The notes beneath the pieces were generated by a model that saw only the letters and a list, made by a program, of their open reading frames with translations, was not told the origin of the DNA and ran no database searches. The translations under genes were made by a program, and so were the position numbers. From contig CANQUA010000024.1 of NCBI GenBank assembly GCA_947626915.1, positions 1-41,512 on the forward strand: a stretch of DNA of 41,512 bases. Direction: 5' to 3'. This stretch comes from an uncultured Lachnospiraceae bacterium (GTDB lineage: Bacteria > Bacillota > Clostridia > Lachnospirales > Lachnospiraceae). How positions within the stretch are numbered: the stretch's first letter is position 1; each line of letters opens with the position of its first letter. This document shows positions 25,073 through 33,311 of the stretch, piece after piece.

Positions 25073-25774
25073 ATGGACAAGGTTCTGCTGGTGATTCCGG
25101 CTTATAATGAGGAACAGAATATTGCCAGGGTGGTGGATCATATCCGGCAGGATTTTCCGGAGCTGGATTATATCGTGGTCAACGACGGCTCCACGGACGG
25201 CACGGCCCGGATCTGCCGGGAGCGGGGTTACGAGCTGCTGGACCTGCCGGTGAATCTGGGGCTGGCCGGCTGCTTCCAGGCGGGGATGAAATACGCCAGC
25301 CTGAAAGGGTACCGGTATGCGATCCAGTTCGACGGCGACGGGCAGCACCGGCCGGAATATATCATGGATATGAAGAAAAAAATGGACGAGGGCTATGATA
25401 TTGTCATCGGTTCCCGCTTCGTGACAAAGAAAAAGGACTGGTCCGCGCGGATGCTGGGCAGCCGTTTCCTGAGCGCCGCGATCTTTCTGACCACCGGCGT
25501 CCGGATCCAGGACCCCACTTCCGGTATGCGGCTCCTGAACCGGGAAATGATCGAGGAATTTGCCTGGAGCCTGAATTACGGCCCGGAGCCGGATACGGTG
25601 TCTTACCTGATCAAACAGGGCGCGAAAGTAGCCGAGGTGCAGGTGACGATCGATGAGAGGACCGGCGGCGAAAGCTACCTGAAGCCGCTGACGGCCGCAT
25701 CCTATATGGTGCGGATGCTCTTGTCCATCCTGCTGATTCAGAATTTCAGGAAACGGAGAGACAGGCGGGCATGA
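25073..25774 (+). CDS. GT2 glycosyltransferase, dolichyl/undecaprenyl-phosphate sugar synthase-like
   Basis: A 233-residue GT-A enzyme. VLLVIPAYNEEQNI, VVNDGSTDGT and the metal-binding FDGDGQH (Asp87-x-Asp89) are the classic motifs of the DPM1-like branch of GT2, which transfers a sugar from a nucleotide to a polyprenyl phosphate on the inner membrane face. DPTSGMRLLNREMI is also typical of that branch. I start at 25073 because the family normally begins right before this strand; the frame is open further upstream. It overlaps the next gene by ATGA. With DUF2304 and DUF2142 downstream it would supply the lipid-linked sugar for extracytoplasmic decoration. Confidence 0.88.
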   Translation: MDKVLLVIPAYNEEQNIARVVDHIRQDFPELDYIVVNDGSTDGTARICRERGYELLDLPVNLGLAGCFQAGMKYASLKGYRYAIQFDGDGQHRPEYIMDMKKKMDEGYDIVIGSRFVTKKKDWSARMLGSRFLSAAIFLTTGVRIQDPTSGMRLLNREMIEEFAWSLNYGPEPDTVSYLIKQGAKVAEVQVTIDERTGGESYLKPLTAASYMVRMLLSILLIQNFRKRRDRRA

Positions 25775-27078
25775 AGACAGCGGACCGGTTCGCCGCCCTT
25801 CTGATGGGGACGGGCTCCAACAGGGAAAAACAGAATATTATCTGGAATATGATCGGGAGCTTCTGCTACGCATTTTCGAGCATGGTGCTGTCGTTTCTGG
25901 TCATGCGGATCGTGGGGGAAGACCAGGGCGGCGTTTTCGCGTTCGGCTTCAGCACATTCGGGCAGCAGATGTTTATCCTGGCCTATTTCGGGCTGCGGCC
26001 ATTTCAGATCACGGACGGCGCGGGGGAATACCGCTTCGGGGATTATCTGCTTCACCGGTATCTGACCTGCGCGACGGCGCTTTTGGCGGGCGCGGGATAT
26101 CTGCTGGTCAGCGGTTACACGGCGGAAAAGGCCGCGGTCGTGTTTCTGCTGGTCTGCTATAAAGTGATCGACGGTTTTGCCGATGTATACGAATCGGAAT
26201 TTCAAAGAAAGGGTCACCTGCATCTGACCGGCAAATCCAATACGTTCCGTACCCTGCTTTCCGTGGGCACGTTTCTGACGGTGCTGCTGCTCAGCCGGAC
26301 GCTGGCAGCCGCCTGCGCGGCGGCGGTGGCGGCCCAGGCGGCGGGGGTGCTGCTGTTCGACGTGACGGTGCTGAAACGGCTGCCGTCGGTGGACCGGGGG
26401 CGCGACCCGGCGCGGCTGCTTCCTTTGACGGGGGCGGCGGTACTGCTGTTTGTGTCGGTATTTCTGGACTTTTATATTTTTTCCGCCGCCAAATACGCCA
26501 TCGACGCGCATATGGACGATGCGGCGTCGGGATATTTTAATGTAATTTTTATGCCGACTTCGGTAATCAATCTGGCGGCCGGTTTTGTCATACGGCCGGT
26601 TCTGACCTGGCTGACGGAGGACTGGACGGCGGGCAATTACGGGAAATTTAAAGGGATGCTGGTGAAGATATCGGCGTTGATCGCGGCGCTGAGTCTGCTG
26701 GCGGTGGCGCTGGCCTGGTTTTTGGGCAGGCCGGTTCTGAGGATCATGGAACTGCTGCTGGGCGCGGGGTATGAGGGCAGCCTGGTACGGTACCATAAAC
26801 CGTTTGTGGCGGTGGTATTGGGCGGCGGTTTCTATGCCATATTAAACCTGTATTACTATGTGCTGGTGATCCTGCGGCGGCAGAAGGTGATCTTCGGGAT
26901 TTACGCGGCGCTGACGGTGCTGGCGGCCCGGCTGGCCCCGGCCATGGTGAAAAGGAGCGGAATCCCGGGAGCGGCCCGGGCGTACCTGACGCTGATGGTC
27001 CTTATGGCGGCGTGCTTTGCGGCCGGGGCGTGGGTTTCTTATATCCGCGGGCGGCGGAAACGGGAGAACGGCGTCTGA
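25771..27078 (+). CDS. Wzx-like polysaccharide flippase family membrane protein
   Basis: A 435-residue protein with about 12 membrane helices arranged as in the MOP superfamily (opening NREKQNIIWNMIGSFCYAF, a usual start for Wzx/RfbX-type proteins). It would flip a lipid-linked sugar or oligosaccharide across the membrane. Because the operon also encodes an ABC exporter for the main chain, this flippase may serve a side branch or the lipid-linked monosaccharide made by the preceding GT2 gene. That role is inferred from the operon. It overlaps the GT2 gene by four bases. Confidence 0.75.
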   Translation: MKTADRFAALLMGTGSNREKQNIIWNMIGSFCYAFSSMVLSFLVMRIVGEDQGGVFAFGFSTFGQQMFILAYFGLRPFQITDGAGEYRFGDYLLHRYLTCATALLAGAGYLLVSGYTAEKAAVVFLLVCYKVIDGFADVYESEFQRKGHLHLTGKSNTFRTLLSVGTFLTVLLLSRTLAAACAAAVAAQAAGVLLFDVTVLKRLPSVDRGRDPARLLPLTGAAVLLFVSVFLDFYIFSAAKYAIDAHMDDAASGYFNVIFMPTSVINLAAGFVIRPVLTWLTEDWTAGNYGKFKGMLVKISALIAALSLLAVALAWFLGRPVLRIMELLLGAGYEGSLVRYHKPFVAVVLGGGFYAILNLYYYVLVILRRQKVIFGIYAALTVLAARLAPAMVKRSGIPGAARAYLTLMVLMAACFAAGAWVSYIRGRRKRENGV

Positions 27079-27139
27079 AACCTGCGGGGTGAAGGACGCG
27101 TACGCCGCGGATACGGCGCGGCAGGAAAGGAAACACAGA

Positions 27140-28123
27140 ATGAGCGACAAGGAGAAACTGACAGAGAAGAAGCATCCGACGGTGGACGTGATCATTCCCG
27201 TCTACCGGCCGGACCGGCGTCTGGCCCGCCTGCTGCGTATGCTGGAGGAACAGACTTATCCGGCCGGCAGGATCATTATTATCAATACGGAACGCAGATA
27301 CTGGAATGAATCCGGGTTTGAGGGGATTGCCGGTCTGGAGGTGCGTCACATTTCCAGGCGGGAGTTTGACCACGGCGGGACCCGGAATCTGGGCGCGTCC
27401 CTCAGCCGGGCGGATGTGCTGCTTTTTATGACCGACGACGCGGTTCCGAGAAACGACCGGCTGATCGAGAGCCTGGTGCGGGCGCTGGAGCGGAAAGGCC
27501 CCGGCGGAGAAACGGCGGCGATGGCTTATGCGAGGCAGATGCCGGCCCCGGACTGCCGCGCGATCGAAAGTTACACCCGGAATTTTAATTATCCCGCGCA
27601 GGGCCGGATCAAGACGGCGGCGGATCTGCCAAAGCTGGGCATCAAGACATTTTTTGCCTCCAATGTCTGCTGTGCGTACCGCCGGGATATTTTCGAGAAA
27701 TTGGGTGGTTTTATCAATCGGACGATCTTCAATGAGGACATGATTTACGCGTCGGGCGCGGTCCGGGCGGGCTATGCCGTGGTTTACGCGGCGGAGGCGG
27801 AGGTGGTCCATTCCCACAATCTGACGCTGCTGCAGCAGTTTCGCCGGAATTTTGATCTGGGCGTGTCCCAGGCGGACCATCCGGAAGTGTTTGCGGGCGT
27901 CTCGTCGGAGAGCGAGGGGATCCGCCTGGTGAAACAGACCGCCGCCTGGCTGCTGCGCACGGGGCGTCCGTGGCTGCTGCCTCTTCTGGCGGCGGGCAGC
28001 GGCAGTAAAGTTCTGGGATACTGGCTGGGCAGACGGTACCGGCGGCTTCCGACGGCGCTGATCCTGCAATGTACTTCCAACCGGCAGTATTGGATGAAAG
28101 AGAAAGGGGAAAAACACGTATGA
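27140..28123 (+). CDS. GT2 glycosyltransferase, rhamnosyltransferase-like
   Basis: A 327-residue GT2 enzyme. VDVIIPVYRPDRRL opens the GT-A fold, FMTDDAVP (Asp99-Asp100) is the metal site, and the segment EFDHGGTRNLGASLSRADVL is characteristic of bacterial rhamnosyltransferases. GGFINRTIFNEDMIYASGAV carries the ED catalytic motif. It is expected to add rhamnose to the growing surface glycan in the cytoplasm, which fits the rmlC gene further on. The ATG at 27140 has GGAAAGG upstream; the frame runs back into the flippase gene. It overlaps the DUF2304 gene by ATGA. Confidence 0.85.
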   Translation: MSDKEKLTEKKHPTVDVIIPVYRPDRRLARLLRMLEEQTYPAGRIIIINTERRYWNESGFEGIAGLEVRHISRREFDHGGTRNLGASLSRADVLLFMTDDAVPRNDRLIESLVRALERKGPGGETAAMAYARQMPAPDCRAIESYTRNFNYPAQGRIKTAADLPKLGIKTFFASNVCCAYRRDIFEKLGGFINRTIFNEDMIYASGAVRAGYAVVYAAEAEVVHSHNLTLLQQFRRNFDLGVSQADHPEVFAGVSSESEGIRLVKQTAAWLLRTGRPWLLPLLAAGSGSKVLGYWLGRRYRRLPTALILQCTSNRQYWMKEKGEKHV

Positions 28124-28557
28124 TGACCATGACGCTGCGGGCGGCGCTGATATTGGTATCGGTGGCGACGCTGTTTTTGATGATGCGCCGGATCCGGCAG
28201 TCCCGGCTGCAGATCGAGAGCGCCGTATTCTGGATCCTGCTGGCGCTGGTGCTGGTGGTATTCAGCCTGTTCCCGTCGGCGGCGGATTTCGCGGCGCATT
28301 GTCTGGGCATTTATTCCACAGCGAACTTCCTGTTCCTGTTCGCGATTTTCGTGCTGATCGTCAAGGTATTCTACATGACGATCCATATTTCGCAGCTGGA
28401 GACGAAGCTGAAAGAGCTGGTGCAGCAGATGGCCCTGGAGGAGAAGCGGAGCCGGGAGGAGAAGCTTCTTCTGGAGGCGCGGCTGAAAGAGCTGGAGCGG
28501 GCGCCGGCCGGGAATGGAGACGAACACGATGGAAAAAACAAAGCGCAAAATCAATAA
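28120..28557 (+). CDS. DUF2304 family membrane protein
   Basis: A 145-residue protein with three membrane helices (about 5-20, 35-55, 65-87) and a charged coiled-coil tail rich in Glu/Lys (ETKLKELVQQMALEEKRSRE). This is the layout of DUF2304 proteins, which are regularly encoded beside DPM1-like GT2 enzymes and are thought to assist polyprenyl-phosphate sugar synthesis or flipping. Biochemical function is not established. It overlaps the GT2 gene before it (ATGA) and the DUF2142 gene after it by 29 bases. Confidence 0.85.
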   Translation: MMTMTLRAALILVSVATLFLMMRRIRQSRLQIESAVFWILLALVLVVFSLFPSAADFAAHCLGIYSTANFLFLFAIFVLIVKVFYMTIHISQLETKLKELVQQMALEEKRSREEKLLLEARLKELERAPAGNGDEHDGKNKAQNQ

Positions 28558-30243
28558 AATCTGGCTCCCGGCCGCAGGTGTTCTGGCGGCTGCGGCGTTC
28601 TGGCGGCTGCTGGACGTGCGCTCCGGCGCGGTAAACAGCGGAGACGGCTGGCTGCTGGGCTGGTACCTGCTGCTCTGCGTGCTGGCGGTCGGGCTGGTAC
28701 TGGCGCTGGGCTGGGCCATTTTTAAGGGGAAAGACGGCCGCGGCTGGGATTTGTGCCGGGTCTATCCGCTGGCCGGGCTGGGGCTGGGGCTTTTGTACCT
28801 GTTTGTGCTCCCGCCCATGTCGGCTCCGGATGAGATCGCCCATTATGTAAGCGCTTATGAGGTCTCCGATCATCTGATGGGGAAGCGGGCCAATTCCGAC
28901 GACGGGTATGTGCTGGTGCGGGCCCAGGACTGGTTTTTGGAGGATATGTACGGAAATTACGTTTACGATGATGCTTCGTCCTACTGGCGGTGGACGGACG
29001 AACGGACCGCTTCGGGGACGGAGATCGTGAATGAGGACGACGATAAAGAAACAAGCATCGTTTTGGGGCAGACCCTGCAGGAAAGGACCTACCGGGCCAT
29101 TCATGGCGTGCTGATAGAGCGGAAACGGACGCCGCAGCAGGAGTGGCTGGAGGCGGCCGGTTCGGACATCACGGAGGCCGAATCCATTTATCCGCCGGTG
29201 AACACGACGCCCGCGGCTTACCTGCCTCAGGCGCTGGGCATTACCCTGGCCCGTCTGCTGGGACTGGGCAGTCTTCCGCTGGCGTATCTGGGACGGTTGT
29301 TTAATCTTTTGTTTTTTGTGGGAATGACCTGGCTGGCGATGCGGCGGCTGCCGTTCGGGAAAGAAGTGCTGTTCGGCGTGGCGCTGCTGCCGATGACGCT
29401 GCATTTGTCGGCGTCCTTTTCCTACGATGTGATGATCCTGGGCTGTATGTTCCTGTTTACGGCGGCCTGCCTGGATCTGGCTTACGCCAGGGACCGGGTC
29501 CGGCTGGGGGACGCGGCGCTGCTGGCGGTCCTGATGGCGGCGGCGGGCCCCTGCAAGATGATTTACGCCCCGCTCATGGGCCTGTGCCTGCTGGTTCCGG
29601 TAAAGAAATTCGGCGGCTGGGGCAGATGGCTTTTGTATGCGGCGATGGTGGCCGGGGCCTGGGCGCTGGCCATGGCGCTGGTCAACGGGCAGATCGTGGC
29701 CGGCTATGCGACAGGAACGGGCGCGGCGGCCGCAGGTCTGGACACGGGCTACAGTTTCAGCCAGCTCCTGCGCGATCCCGTCCTTGTGATCCGGATGTTT
29801 GGAGATACCCTGGCCTGGCAGGGCGCGATGTATATGCAGACCATGCTGGGGACCTGGCTGGGCAATCTGGACCAGCTTCTGAACGTGCCCTATCCGGCGC
29901 TTCTGTTTTTCGCCGCGGCGCTTTTGCTGCTGGCCCTGCGCAAGCCCGGTGAGGAACTGCCGGTACGCATGGGAAGCCGGGTCTGGATCTGGACTGTCTG
30001 CGCCCTCTGCGGCGCGGCGGCCATGTTTTCAATGCTCCTGGCCTGACGCCCCGTTCCTCGACGGTGATCGAAGGAGTGCAGGGGCGGTATTTCCTGCCTT
30101 TCCTGCCGGTTTTCCTGATTGCGTGCAAAAATGACCGGTTGGTTTTGACAAAGAATGGAAACCGTAGTATATTGTATTTGATGTGCTGTGTCAACGCGTA
30201 TATTCTGCTGCGGCTGTATGCGATCGTGAGCATACGTCTGTGA
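28529..30243 (+). pseudogene. DUF2142 GT-C-like membrane protein, interrupted by a frameshift near 30043
   Basis: DUF2142 proteins are multi-spanning, presumed GT-C glycosyltransferases. Here PMSAPDEIAHY (residues 96-106) is the acidic motif of the first loop. The frame from 28529 ends at a TGA at 30044-30046 after ~505 residues. Directly after, the neighbouring frame reads TPRSSTVIEGVQGRYFLPFL and runs to a TGA at 30241, which is the conserved DUF2142 C-terminus. Restoring one G (gcctgacg to gcctggacg) gives an unbroken protein of ~571 residues with the usual Trp-Thr-Pro. It is either a real mutation or a sequencing error. The start at 28529 has GGAGACGAACACG upstream. Confidence 0.85.
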
Positions 30244-30488
30244 GGCGCGCCGCAGGCGGCTGAGACCGGCCGTTACGCTGCGCGGGAATATTTCTCCACA
30301 TGGCCCGTCCCGGGAGGATGCCGCCAGCGCACGGAACCGTTCGGTCCGTACGGGCATATTTTACAACGGTACCATGGAAACGGCTCCCCGGCAGAGAGCC
30401 ATGAGAGGAAGAAAAACATTTACGGTTATTAGAGAGGTACGAACAGAAGGCCGCCCGTGCCGGGCGGTCCGGGAAAGGAGAACGATTC
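30244..30488 (+). other. Spacer before rmlC
   Basis: No gene and no convincing promoter or terminator seen in this 245-base gap within the operon. Confidence 0.4.
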
Positions 30489-31043
30489 ATGGGAAAAATA
30501 AAAGTAACGCCCTGTCCGATCGAAGGACTTTATGTGATCGAGCCGGAGGTGCATGTGGATGCGCGGGGCTATTTTGTAGAGACTTATAATCAGCGGGATT
30601 TCCAGGCGGCCGGACTGGACATGGTTTTCGTCCAGGACAATCAGTCCAAATCGTCGAAAGGCGTGCTGCGCGGGCTTCATTATCAGAAGCAGTTTCCGCA
30701 GGGCAAGCTGGTGCGGGTGCTGCGGGGAGCGGTCTTCGACGTGGCGGTGGACCTGCGTACGGCTTCGAAAACGTACGGACAATGGTTCGGCGTAGAGCTG
30801 ACGGAGGACAACAAAAAACAGTTTTATGTATCGCCCGGCTTCGCCCATGGGTTCCTGGTAATGTCCGACGAGGCGGAATTTGCCTACAAGGTCACGGATT
30901 TCTACCATCCCGGCGACGAGGGCGGTCTGGCCTGGGACGATCCGGAGATCGGCGTGGCCTGGCCCCTGGAGGCGGGACAGACGCCCATTCTTTCCGAACG
31001 GGATACGAAATGGGGAGGGCTGAAGGATACGTTTAAGTTCTGA
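30489..31043 (+). CDS. rmlC: dTDP-4-dehydrorhamnose 3,5-epimerase
   Basis: A 184-residue cupin enzyme of normal length. Family motifs are all present: DARGYFVETYN, VQDNQSKSSKGVLRGLHYQ with catalytic His64, FDVAVDLR, FYVSPGFAHGFLV and WDDPEIGVAWP. It converts dTDP-4-keto-6-deoxyglucose to the L-rhamno form, the third step to dTDP-L-rhamnose, in the cytoplasm. Only rmlC is present; rmlA, rmlB and rmlD must lie elsewhere. GGGAAAGGAG precedes the start. It supplies substrate for the rhamnosyltransferase-like genes around it. Confidence 0.96.
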   Translation: MGKIKVTPCPIEGLYVIEPEVHVDARGYFVETYNQRDFQAAGLDMVFVQDNQSKSSKGVLRGLHYQKQFPQGKLVRVLRGAVFDVAVDLRTASKTYGQWFGVELTEDNKKQFYVSPGFAHGFLVMSDEAEFAYKVTDFYHPGDEGGLAWDDPEIGVAWPLEAGQTPILSERDTKWGGLKDTFKF

Positions 31044-31088
31044 CGGACCGCGCAATCCATGAATAGAGGAAGGACATAAAAGAAACCT

Positions 31089-31901
31089 ATGAATTATGTA
31101 TTATCACTGGCAAAAGAAATCATAAAGAGCAGAAGACTGATCTGGGATCTGGCGAAATCCGATTTCCGCAAGCGGTTCGTGGGATCTTATTTCGGCGTGG
31201 TCTGGATGTTCGTGCAGCCGGTCGTCACGGTGCTGATCTATTTCTTCGTATTCCAGATGGGATTTAAGAGTACGCCCCCGATCCCGGGCTATCCGTACGT
31301 ACTGTGGCTGATTCCCGGCATCGTGCCCTGGTTTTATATGAACGAGACGATGAACTGTGGGACCCAGTGTCTGCAGGAGTACCATTATCTGGTGAAAAAA
31401 GTGGTTTTCCGGGTGGAGATCCTGCCCCTGATCAAACTGCTTTCCTGCCTGTTCGTCCACGCGATCTTTATGCTCATCATGATGGGCGTATTTCTGCTGT
31501 ACGGCGTATTCCCCAGGTTTTCCTGGGTGCAGGTGATCTATTACTGCTTCGCGGCCAGCGTGTTTTCCGTGGCGATCGTATATTTCACCAGCGCGGTCAA
31601 CGTATTTTTCAAGGATATGGCCCAGATCGTCAATATTACGCTGCAGATCGGGATGTGGCTCACCACGATCATGTGGGATCCGGCGATGTTTGAGGGGCAT
31701 CCGGACTGGCTGGACCGGATCCTGCCGCTGAATCCGGTCTGGTATATCGTCAACGGTTACCGCGACAGTATGCTGACCGGAACCGCGTTCTGGACCAAGC
31801 CGGGCGTCACGGTCTATTTCTGGGCGGTGACCATTTTGCTGCTTTTGGCGGGACTCAAGGTATTTAAGAGGCTGCGGCCCCATTTCTCGGATGTGCTGTA
31901 G
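31089..31901 (+). CDS. ABC-2 type polysaccharide export permease (Wzm/TagG/RgpC-like)
   Basis: A 270-residue permease with six membrane helices. The opening with LAKSDFRKRFVGSYFGVVWM and the segment LIPGIVPWFYMNETM are typical of Wzm/TagG/RgpC permeases. With the next gene it forms the exporter that moves a completed lipid-linked polysaccharide across the membrane. Its position among rhamnose genes is like rgpC in streptococcal rhamnan loci. The ribosome site is weak: AGAGGAAGG lies about 15 bases before the ATG. Confidence 0.92.
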   Translation: MNYVLSLAKEIIKSRRLIWDLAKSDFRKRFVGSYFGVVWMFVQPVVTVLIYFFVFQMGFKSTPPIPGYPYVLWLIPGIVPWFYMNETMNCGTQCLQEYHYLVKKVVFRVEILPLIKLLSCLFVHAIFMLIMMGVFLLYGVFPRFSWVQVIYYCFAASVFSVAIVYFTSAVNVFFKDMAQIVNITLQIGMWLTTIMWDPAMFEGHPDWLDRILPLNPVWYIVNGYRDSMLTGTAFWTKPGVTVYFWAVTILLLLAGLKVFKRLRPHFSDVL

Positions 31902-31973
31902 AATGGGCGGAAGAATGCGGAGAAGAGAACGCCGCGGAGAGAAAAGCCCCGCAGGCGGTACAGGAGGAACTGC

Positions 31974-33311
31974 ATGGAAACTGCGATCAGCGTGAAAGAC
32001 GTGACGAAGATTTACAAATTATATGACAAGCCCATCGACCGGCTGAAAGAATCGCTGCACCCCTTTCACAAGGAATATCACAAGGATTTTTACGCGTTGA
32101 GCGCCCTGTCCTTTACCGTAGAGAAGGGACAGACGGTGGGAATCATCGGAACCAACGGTTCCGGCAAATCCACGATCCTGAAAATCATTACCGGCGTGCT
32201 TTCGCCCACTACCGGAACGGTGGAGGTGAAAGGCAAGATCTCGGCGCTTCTGGAGCTGGGGGCCGGTTTCAATATGGACTATACCGGCATTGAAAATATC
32301 TACATGAACGGCAGCATGATGGGCTTTTCGCGGAAGGAGATGGACGCGAAGCTGGAGGAGATCCTGGATTTCGCGGACATCGGCGATTTCGTGTACCAGC
32401 CGGTGAAGACCTATTCCAGCGGTATGTTTGTCCGCCTGGCGTTCGCGCTGGCGATCAATGTGGAGCCGGAGATTCTGATCGTGGACGAGGCGCTGTCGGT
32501 GGGCGACGTATTCTTCCAGGCCAAATGCTACCGGCGCATGGAGGAGATCCGCAAGAGCGGCACCACGATCCTGATGGTGACCCACGACATGGGCAGCATC
32601 CTGAAATACTGCGACAAGGTGGTGCTGCTGAACAAGGGCAATTTCGTGGCCGAGGGCACGGCGGCCCATATGGTGGACCTGTATAAGAAAATCCTGGCGA
32701 ACCAGCTGGATCTTCTGGAGGAGGAGCTCCATTCCGACAAATGGAAAGCCGAGGGCCGCGTCAACGATATCACGGCCAAGCCCAAGGGGACGCCCGGCAG
32801 CGGCGCATACGCCGGATTAATGAAAGAGAAAATGACCGTCAATCCCAACCGTACCGAGTACGGCGACGGACGGGCGGAGATCTATGATATGGGGCTGTTC
32901 GACGGCCGGGGCAACCTGACCAACCTGCTCCTGAAGGGCGAACAGTTCACGATCCGGGAGCGGATCCGTTTCCATGCGCCCATACAGGCCCCGATCTTTA
33001 CGTACACGATCAAGGACAAGAAAGGCACGGACCTGACGGGCACCAATACCATGTACGAGGGGACGGACATCAAGCCGGTGAAGCGCGGGGATGAGTACGA
33101 GGTTTCCTTCACCCAGAGGATGACGCTGCAGGGAGGCGAGTACCTGCTGTCCATGAGCTGCACCGGGTTCGAGCAGGGGGAGCATGTGGTTTATCACCGG
33201 CTGTACGATATATTGAACCTGACCGTGATCTCCAATAAGAACACGGTAGGGGTCTACGATATGGAATCGGTCGTAGAAGCGGTGCGGACAGAGGCGAAAG
33301 GACAGGCGTGA
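31974..33311 (+). CDS. ABC polysaccharide exporter ATPase with C-terminal Wzt domain
   Basis: A 445-residue protein. Residues 1-245 are the ATPase: Walker A GTNGSGKST (59-67), signature YSSGMFVRLAFA, Walker B ILIVDEALSVGD, switch VTHDMG. Residues ~286-430 form a beta-rich Wzt_C-like domain (TEYGDGRAEIYDMGLFD, then ERIRFHAPIQAPIFTYTIKD and GGEYLLSMSC). In E. coli O9a and related systems this domain binds the capped end of the O-chain and is needed for export of finished polymers only. Its presence suggests the glycan here is capped before export. It overlaps the next gene by GTGA; GGAGG lies upstream of the ATG. Confidence 0.93.
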   Translation: METAISVKDVTKIYKLYDKPIDRLKESLHPFHKEYHKDFYALSALSFTVEKGQTVGIIGTNGSGKSTILKIITGVLSPTTGTVEVKGKISALLELGAGFNMDYTGIENIYMNGSMMGFSRKEMDAKLEEILDFADIGDFVYQPVKTYSSGMFVRLAFALAINVEPEILIVDEALSVGDVFFQAKCYRRMEEIRKSGTTILMVTHDMGSILKYCDKVVLLNKGNFVAEGTAAHMVDLYKKILANQLDLLEEELHSDKWKAEGRVNDITAKPKGTPGSGAYAGLMKEKMTVNPNRTEYGDGRAEIYDMGLFDGRGNLTNLLLKGEQFTIRERIRFHAPIQAPIFTYTIKDKKGTDLTGTNTMYEGTDIKPVKRGDEYEVSFTQRMTLQGGEYLLSMSCTGFEQGEHVVYHRLYDILNLTVISNKNTVGVYDMESVVEAVRTEAKGQA

